Assembly: GCA_902766825.1 (NCBI GenBank)
Contig: CACXFB010000054.1
Span: forward strand, 1-36,574
Origin: an uncultured Lachnospiraceae bacterium
Lineage (GTDB): Bacteria; Bacillota; Clostridia; Lachnospirales; Lachnospiraceae
Direction of reading: 5' to 3'
DNA length: 36,574 nt
Below, one piece after another: positions 32,087-36,574 of this stretch (position 1 is its first letter; every line of letters starts with the position of its first letter). The position numbers were made by a program, and so were the translations under genes. The notes under the pieces are model-generated. The model was not told where the DNA came from and ran no database searches. It saw only the letters and a list, made by a program, of their open reading frames with translations.

Positions 32087-33361
32087 ATGAACGAGAAGAA
32101 AAATGTTAAGAAAAATAATAAGAAAAATGATAAGAAATACGATAAGAAATTTGATATGAAAAATGATAGGAATCATGAAAAAAAACATGATAATATTCAT
32201 GGAAAAAAATACTCTCCGGCTTCCAAATGTCCGGTAAGTGGCAAGTGCGGAGGCTGTTCATATATCGATACCGATTATCAAAAACAACTTGATATGAAAT
32301 ACGATATGGTCAAGAAGCTTTTAAAACCATACTGTGAAGTTGAAGGTATTATCGGAATGGACAACCCGTTTCATTACCGCAACAAAGTACACGCTGTATT
32401 TGCACACAAAAAAGACAACACCATCATTTCCGGCGTATACAAAGAAGGCACGCACATAGTTGTTCCGGTTGAAAAATGCCTGATCGAGAATGAGAAAGCT
32501 GACGAGATTATAGGAACAATAAGACGCCTGCTTCCGTCATTTAAGATAAAGACTTTTAATGAAGATACCGGTTACGGATTTTTCAGACATGTGCTTATAA
32601 GATGCGGACATAAAACAGGGCAGATAATGGTAGTGCTGGTTGTGGCGTCACCAATTTTCCCGTCAAAAAATAATTTTGTGAAAGCACTTTTAAAAGAGCA
32701 TCCCGAGATTACCACAATCGTCATGAACATCAACGACAAAAAGACAAGCATGGTTCTTGGCGAACGTGAAATCAACATGTACGGCAAAGGTTACATCGAG
32801 GATATTCTTTGCGGCAAAAGATTCAAGATTTCATCAAAGTCATTTTACCAGATTAACAGTGTCCAGACAGAAAAGCTCTACGGTAAGGCAATAGAGTTTG
32901 CCGGGCTTACCGGAAAAGAGACCGTTATAGATGCATACTGCGGAATAGGAACAATAGGTATAATTGCATCTGAAAAAGCCGGTAAAGTAATCGGTGTTGA
33001 ACTTAACAGCGACGCAATTGCGGATGCAAAAAAGAATGCGCGCATGAACAAAATTGAAAATATCGATTTCTACAACAATGACGCCGGAAAGTTTATGCGC
33101 CAGTACGCAGGCATGGACAGTGCGGATGTTGTATTTATGGATCCTCCCCGCTCGGGAAGCACCGTTGAATTTATGGACAGCATGATTTCAATACAGCCTG
33201 AAAAAATCGTATATGTATCATGCGACCCTAACACCCTTGCAAGAGATCTTAAATACATGACGAACAATGGATACAAGGCGATAAGAGCGGTGGCAACAGA
33301 CATGTTCCCAATGACTGAGCACGTGGAGACGGTATGTTTGATGTCAAAGAGAGAAAAATAA
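32087..33361 (+). CDS. TrmA/RumA-family 23S rRNA (uracil-5)-methyltransferase with Lys/Asn-rich leader
   Basis: A ~424-aa SAM-dependent RNA m5U methyltransferase. A cysteine set for a 4Fe-4S cluster is visible (C48, C54, C57 in CPVSGKCGGC, plus VEKC), then the SAM site DAYCGIGTIGIIA, the FMDPPRSG motif and the catalytic cysteine in VSCDPNTLARDL. There is no TRAM domain; instead the first ~42 residues are a low-complexity, basic Lys/Asn/Asp stretch coded by a degenerate ~12-base repeat. The target uridine (U747 or U1939 type) cannot be told. ATG 32087 has GGGAG 10 bases upstream; ATG 32078, overlapping the previous stop, is too near that site. Just after it the sequence becomes degraded (VanZ remnant). 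Confidence 0.92.
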   Translation: MNEKKNVKKNNKKNDKKYDKKFDMKNDRNHEKKHDNIHGKKYSPASKCPVSGKCGGCSYIDTDYQKQLDMKYDMVKKLLKPYCEVEGIIGMDNPFHYRNKVHAVFAHKKDNTIISGVYKEGTHIVVPVEKCLIENEKADEIIGTIRRLLPSFKIKTFNEDTGYGFFRHVLIRCGHKTGQIMVVLVVASPIFPSKNNFVKALLKEHPEITTIVMNINDKKTSMVLGEREINMYGKGYIEDILCGKRFKISSKSFYQINSVQTEKLYGKAIEFAGLTGKETVIDAYCGIGTIGIIASEKAGKVIGVELNSDAIADAKKNARMNKIENIDFYNNDAGKFMRQYAGMDSADVVFMDPPRSGSTVEFMDSMISIQPEKIVYVSCDPNTLARDLKYMTNNGYKAIRAVATDMFPMTEHVETVCLMSKREK

Positions 33362-33562
33362 ATAGCGAGGTTGTTGGTAATCTTTTAATGTTCATACCAT
33401 TTGGTATCTTGTATTCACTTGCAAAAAAGAAGCCAAGCATAAAGAATACTCTTGGCCGGATTCATTTGCACACTGTCGATTGAAATATTGCAGCTAGTAT
33501 TTGGACGTGCCTTCGATATCAATGATGTGATTTTGAATATTCTTGGAATTATTTTATGGCCA
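33361..33562 (+). pseudogene. VanZ-family remnant, frameshifted and truncated
   Basis: No intact frame is present, but two adjacent frames together spell a VanZ-like membrane protein. Frame A (33361-33480) encodes NSEVVGNLLMFIPFGILYSL, then LAKKKPSIKNTL. Frame B (from ~33458 to 33562) encodes GFICTLSIEILQLVFGRAFD, then INDVILNILGIILW. A one-base shift near 33454-33460 separates them. The N-terminus is absent (the match begins directly at the rumA-like stop) and the C-terminus stops where the HTH remnant begins. VanZ-like proteins are small membrane proteins, some linked to glycopeptide tolerance; this copy cannot be functional. Confidence 0.75.
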
Positions 33563-33923
33563 CGAAAAAGATTACAGCTGAAGAACTGCAAGGAAGAACT
33601 GGTGTAAGTACAGATAGCATCAGCGGTTATAGGAATAATCTTGAGCCTAATATTGAGAAAGGAACGGCACTTGCTCTATGTAAGGGGCTATGCTTACTGC
33701 CATATCAAGCGGAGATTTTTCTAGACAGAGCAGGATGTCCTATAGCTACCCGTCTCCAGCGAATATATATGTCAGAGAGCTTATAGTTACCCATATGGAT
33801 GATACCTGGGAGCAGTGGGTTGTAAAGCTTAAGATGTTTGGAATGGCTAGAGATTGGATGCCTATGAGAAATCCTATAGTAAAAAAAGGTGCTAGAGGCA
33901 GAGAAAAAGGGAAATTTAAATAA
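33556..33923 (+). pseudogene. Helix-turn-helix regulator remnant, 5'-truncated and frameshifted
   Basis: Frame A (33556-33786) encodes an HTH-like domain: KKITAEELQGRTGVSTDSIS, then a GYRNN turn and EKGTALALCKGLCLLPYQAE, with a DRAGC ending typical of XRE-like proteins from mobile regions. It then runs into a stop. The natural continuation is in another frame from about 33750: NIYVRELIVTHMDDTWEQWV, then KLKMFGMARDWMPM and a basic tail ending at 33923. A single indel near 33740-33765 explains this. No ribosome site precedes the ATG at 33556, and homologues should extend further upstream, so the 5' part is missing as well. It may have been the original regulator of the methyltransferase operon that follows. 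If the shift is a sequencing error, the C-terminal part would be intact. Confidence 0.65.
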
Positions 33924-33938
33924 TACTTATAGAGAAAA

Positions 33939-33966
33939 AGAGGCGTAGATTTATTCTATGGCCTCT
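33939..33966. terminator. Hairpin after the HTH remnant, possible terminator
   Basis: AGAGGC (33939-33944) pairs with GCCTCT (33961-33966), and TAGA/TCTA extend the stem inside small bulges; AAATTT follows. The T tract is poor. Confidence 0.4.
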
Positions 33967-33996
33967 AAATTTATGTCTAAATATAGGAAAAACAAT

Positions 33997-34090
33997 TTGG
34001 TTATTAAAAACCACGAATTTGGTTATTGACAACCAAGAAAAATGCTGTTACACTAAAATCACCAAATACGAAATGGCTATTGATAACCAA
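33997..34090 (+). promoter_or_regulatory. Promoter with three copies of an 18-bp inverted-repeat operator
   Basis: Three elements share the form TTGGTT-6 bases-AACCAA: 33997-34014 (one mismatch at the end), 34019-34036 (perfect arms) and 34073-34090 (ATGGCT left arm). The first two are 22 bp apart (two helical turns), the third 54 bp further. A strong promoter, TTGACA (34026-34031), 17 bases, TACACT (34049-34054), lies so that the second copy covers the -35 and the third lies just downstream of the start point. AAAGGAGG follows directly, before ATG 34102. Confidence 0.75.
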
Positions 34091-34101
34091 AGGAGGATAA
34101 T

Positions 34102-35814
34102 ATGTCATATAGAAAAATTATTGGAGAGATTGATTCTAATGTTTTGAGAGAGATTGAGAGAAGAATAATGCACGGAATAACTTCCTTTGAACAGGGTTTG
34201 GATTTTGCACTTGTCTATGCTGCTTTTATTGCTCAAGAAAATAATATTGCAGATGTTGCGGAGTTATTAGTATTCATTGAGGAGAACATTTCCGAGCGGA
34301 GAGCCATGTTTGTAAAAGGGGCTACACAAGATAATATTCAGGTTGCTCTCGAACTTGCTAGCTCATTTTCAAAAAATGATCTTCTTTCTTATATGCTGGT
34401 ATTTCCTAGAGAGTTATCAGGAAGAAGAACTGCGGAGTATGGAACACCAGAATCTATTTCTAAGCTTGCATTAAAGGTTTTAGATATTAAAGAGAATGAA
34501 AGCGTGGCGGATTTTGGTAGTGGCAATGGAGATTTTATTACTCTTGCTTCTAAGAATTATGAAAAAAATTCTATCTTTGGGGTAGAGATTAACACCTATT
34601 ATTGTGAAATCTCAAAAATAAGGGCTGAATTATTTGCAGATAATGTAGAAGTAAAGCAAGCTGATATGTTTGAAATACCAAGCGATAAAAAGTTTGAAAA
34701 GATTTTTTCTAACTATCCATTTGGAAGAAGACTTATTGATATTTGGAGAGAGTCTGATTATTTTATGGAACTTTCAAAAAGAATGCCAGAAATCAATAAA
34801 ACTACTAGTTCAGACTGGATTTTCAATGCGTTACTTTTAGATCATATTGCAGATGATGGTAAGGCTGTAGCAATCATGACTAATGGTGGAACGTGGAATA
34901 GCATTGACCAGAAAATACGAGAGTACTTCATAAAAAATGGATTTGTAGAGGCTGTAATTTCACTTCCAGCAAGGATATTTGACTTTACTGCTATATCTAC
35001 AACTATGATTGTGCTTAGCAAGAATAATACAGAAGTAAGAATGGTTGATGCAACTAATCTTTGTACACAAGGAAGAAGACAGACTATCATTACTGATGAG
35101 GATATTGAGAGAATTGTTTTCTTGCTTAAAGATGAGGGCGATGAGGCTTATACAGTTGACTTTAATACTTTTAAGCAGAATGAATTTGTGCTTAATCCTT
35201 TGAGATATCTTGAAAAGGAAATTGAAATTGAAGATGGAGTAGAGTTTGACAGTCTAATCAAGCGTATTACACGTGGTGCTCCTCTTAGGGCAAGTGCATT
35301 AGATGAAATGGTATCTGAAGAACCAACTGATATTCAGTACTTGATGCTTTCCAATATTCAGAATGGAATGATTTCTGAGGACTTACCATATTTGAAAGAG
35401 ATCGATCCTAGACATGATAGGTATTGCATTGGTAATAGGAATCTTTTGTTTTCAAAAAATGGAGCACCATTTAAAGTTGCAGTTGCTGAGGTAGAGGAAG
35501 GCAAAAAGATCCTAGGAAGTGGTAATCTTTTTATCATTGAGTTGGATGAAAAGAAGGTTAATCCATATTTTATAAAAGCATTTTTCGATAGTGAGGTTGG
35601 TGCAGCAGTTCTTAAGAAAAGTGTTGTAGGTGCGACAATGCCTATGATATCTTTGGAGGCTCTTAAGAAACTTATTGTTCCATGTCCGTCTATAGAAAAA
35701 CAAAATGAAATTGCGAATAAGTACCAAGCAAAACAGGATGAGATAAAGGTTTTACAGCAGAGGATTCAAAAAGCTCAGAATGATTTGAAGAGCATTTTCG
35801 GGGAGGTGGACTAA
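34102..35814 (+). CDS. N6-adenine DNA methyltransferase fused to an HsdS-like recognition domain
   Basis: A 570-aa protein. Residues ~1-105 are helical (HsdM-like N-domain). The catalytic domain has GTPESI (114-119), SAM motif DFGSGNG (137-143) and the catalytic motif as N-Y-P-F (204-207) in place of the usual NPPF/Y. Residues ~385-540 look like one target-recognition domain of HsdS/type IIG kind (start 'FDSLIKRITRGAPL', end 'MPMISLEALKKLIVPCPSIEKQNEIA'), followed by a C-terminal coiled coil (KQDEIKVLQQRIQKAQ). One TRD suggests an asymmetric or dimeric site. No nuclease or helicase domain is present and none follows within the window. The start has AAAGGAGG 8 bases upstream. The next gene abuts it and takes its ribosome site from the 3' end of this one. 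Confidence 0.9.
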   Translation: MSYRKIIGEIDSNVLREIERRIMHGITSFEQGLDFALVYAAFIAQENNIADVAELLVFIEENISERRAMFVKGATQDNIQVALELASSFSKNDLLSYMLVFPRELSGRRTAEYGTPESISKLALKVLDIKENESVADFGSGNGDFITLASKNYEKNSIFGVEINTYYCEISKIRAELFADNVEVKQADMFEIPSDKKFEKIFSNYPFGRRLIDIWRESDYFMELSKRMPEINKTTSSDWIFNALLLDHIADDGKAVAIMTNGGTWNSIDQKIREYFIKNGFVEAVISLPARIFDFTAISTTMIVLSKNNTEVRMVDATNLCTQGRRQTIITDEDIERIVFLLKDEGDEAYTVDFNTFKQNEFVLNPLRYLEKEIEIEDGVEFDSLIKRITRGAPLRASALDEMVSEEPTDIQYLMLSNIQNGMISEDLPYLKEIDPRHDRYCIGNRNLLFSKNGAPFKVAVAEVEEGKKILGSGNLFIIELDEKKVNPYFIKAFFDSEVGAAVLKKSVVGATMPMISLEALKKLIVPCPSIEKQNEIANKYQAKQDEIKVLQQRIQKAQNDLKSIFGEVD

Positions 35815-36342
35815 TTGTTGTCTATCGAGGAGTTATTAGAACTTGAAGATGCTATCATGGAAGTGCTACCGGATAAAATGCTACAGATTCTTTCAAGAGT
35901 AAATAGAACCGGTGAACTAGATGACCTTTTAAAATTACTTGAATTATCAGATTTGCTTGGTGGTGCAAATAAGTTTGATACTTACAAGGATGGTAAAATC
36001 GTTGTTGTAGGTGGAACAGAAGTAAAGGAAGAAGTTTTGGCATCTATAGGTAAGGAGTTCGGCATTGATAAAAAACGCTTCGAGTTCTGCCTGGATTATA
36101 ATGATGCAAAGAAGTATGACTTTAGAAAAATGCAGTATGCTCCTCAGTATAGAGTTGTATTAGTTGGACCTATGCCACATAGTGTACCTGGTAAAGCAGA
36201 TAGTGGGAGTATCATTGCAGAAATTGAGAAATCTGATGCTTATCCGAGGGTTGAGAGACTGATGTGTGGGCAGGAGCTTAAGATCTCAAAATCGAACTTT
36301 AGAGAAATGCTACAAAAGCTAACTGATGAAGATTATATATGA
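35815..36342 (+). CDS. Unrecognised 175-aa protein coupled to the methyltransferase
   Basis: I do not recognise a family. Residues 1-50 are amphipathic helices rich in Leu/Glu (SIEELLELEDAIMEVLPDKM, then LDDLLKLLELSDLLG). Residues ~60-120 alternate strand and helix as in a Rossmann-like fold: KIVVVGGTEVKEEVLASIG, then FEFCLDYNDAKKYDF, then YRVVLVGPMPHSVPGKAD, a loop that could bind a nucleotide or metal. The last 40 residues are helical. Start TTG 35815 directly follows the methyltransferase stop; GGAGGTG within that gene's end gives the ribosome site, so the two are translationally coupled and probably act together. It could be a regulatory or effector subunit of the methyltransferase system. 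Confidence 0.75.
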   Translation: MLSIEELLELEDAIMEVLPDKMLQILSRVNRTGELDDLLKLLELSDLLGGANKFDTYKDGKIVVVGGTEVKEEVLASIGKEFGIDKKRFEFCLDYNDAKKYDFRKMQYAPQYRVVLVGPMPHSVPGKADSGSIIAEIEKSDAYPRVERLMCGQELKISKSNFREMLQKLTDEDYI

Positions 36343-36376
36343 TACATCAACGAGCTACTTATATAACTAAATATAA

Positions 36377-36425
36377 CCCAATAACAATAAACTATATTGA
36401 AATGTTAATTATTGGGCGATATACT
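36377..36425 (+). promoter_or_regulatory. Promoter with inverted repeat before the terminal HTH gene
   Basis: TTGAAA (36397-36402), 17-base spacer, TATACT (36420-36425). CCCAATAA (36377-36384) and TTATTGGG (36409-36416) are perfect inverted arms 24 bases apart, the right arm lying inside the promoter spacer. They could be operator half-sites or a loose hairpin. Confidence 0.5.
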
Positions 36426-36473
36426 TTAAAAGGTGTAGTATGAATATTGTTGGTAAAATTTTGAGGAGTTCAT

Positions 36474-36574
36474 ATGGATAAGATTATAAATGATAATTAC
36501 ATTAGTTTAGATGAAGCTGCTGAGTACCTTGGTATAAAGCCGGTGACTCTTCGCAGTTGGATACGTGATCCGAA
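36474..36574 (+). CDS. Excisionase/MerR-like helix-turn-helix protein (3' end beyond window)
   Basis: Only the first 33 codons are in the window. They encode a DNA-binding helix-turn-helix of the excisionase (HTH_17) kind: YISLDEAAEYLGIKPVTLRS, then WIRDP. Such small proteins often sit with restriction-modification or mobile-element genes. GAGGAG lies 5 bases before the ATG, and a promoter is at 36397-36425. The rest of the operon lies outside, so whether it belongs to the methyltransferase system is open. Confidence 0.8.
   Translation, partial: MDKIINDNYISLDEAAEYLGIKPVTLRSWIRDP

Noticed and set aside
32087-32215. CRISPR-like or satellite repeat in the A-rich stretch
   Set aside because: The repeats are short, degenerate and in frame inside a coding sequence; no spacers of constant length.
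33556-33786. An intact small HTH gene
   Set aside because: No ribosome site, the 5' part expected for the family is missing, and the natural C-terminus continues in another frame, so it is listed as a pseudogene.

Overview
The window is about 36.6 kb of low-GC chromosome from an anaerobic Firmicute, most probably a Lachnospiraceae (Clostridia) relative. The clues are the low GC, strong AGGAGG-type ribosome sites, the order rex - coiled-coil protein - acpS - nnrED - alr - mazF - corC, an MBOAT/DHHW acetylation pair, BspA-type leucine-rich repeats, and Ig/FN3 surface proteins. The species assignment is an inference; no rRNA or tRNA gene lies in the window. I see no insertion sequence, CRISPR array or prophage.

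Layout. 1-4854 lies on the minus strand: a leucine-rich-repeat protein cut by the window edge, then an envelope operon of lytic transglycosylase, MBOAT acyltransferase and DHHW partner. A divergent promoter pair (about 4894-4971) separates this from a plus-strand run, 5008-10446: DUF1653 protein, YgjP-like metallopeptidase, Xaa-Pro aminopeptidase, a secreted Ig/FN3 protein and a small membrane-anchored protein, closed by a terminator. 10529-13983 holds a GNAT acetyltransferase, an alpha/beta hydrolase and a membrane c-di-GMP phosphodiesterase. On the minus strand, 14065-15594 encodes an unusual fusion of an XRE helix-turn-helix to an AlaA-type aminotransferase, with a repeated GTTCAA element over its promoter. 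Next come degV and a metal-efflux operon (separate HMA metallochaperone, Zn/Cd P-type ATPase, CadC/ArsR repressor) with a textbook ArsR-type operator. After a membrane-anchored hypothetical protein come purC and a convergent ABC-F gene.

23467-29680 is a housekeeping cluster: redox repressor Rex, a coiled-coil protein that may start at AUA, AcpS, bifunctional NAD(P)H-hydrate repair enzyme, alanine racemase, a MazF toxin with no visible antitoxin, and a CorC/CNNM transporter. RlmH, a multi-pass membrane protein, a radical-SAM activating enzyme and a TrmA/RumA-family rRNA methyltransferase follow.

The last 3.2 kb (from 33362) looks accessory. A frameshifted VanZ remnant abuts a frameshifted, 5'-truncated HTH gene. 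Then comes a promoter decorated with three copies of an 18-bp inverted repeat, which drives a DNA adenine methyltransferase fused to an HsdS-like recognition domain, an unrecognised 175-aa protein, and an excisionase-like HTH gene cut by the window end. This is the best candidate for a poorly described system (restriction-like or epigenetic). The other strong novelty is the HTH-aminotransferase fusion, which has an internal ribosome site and its own operator array.
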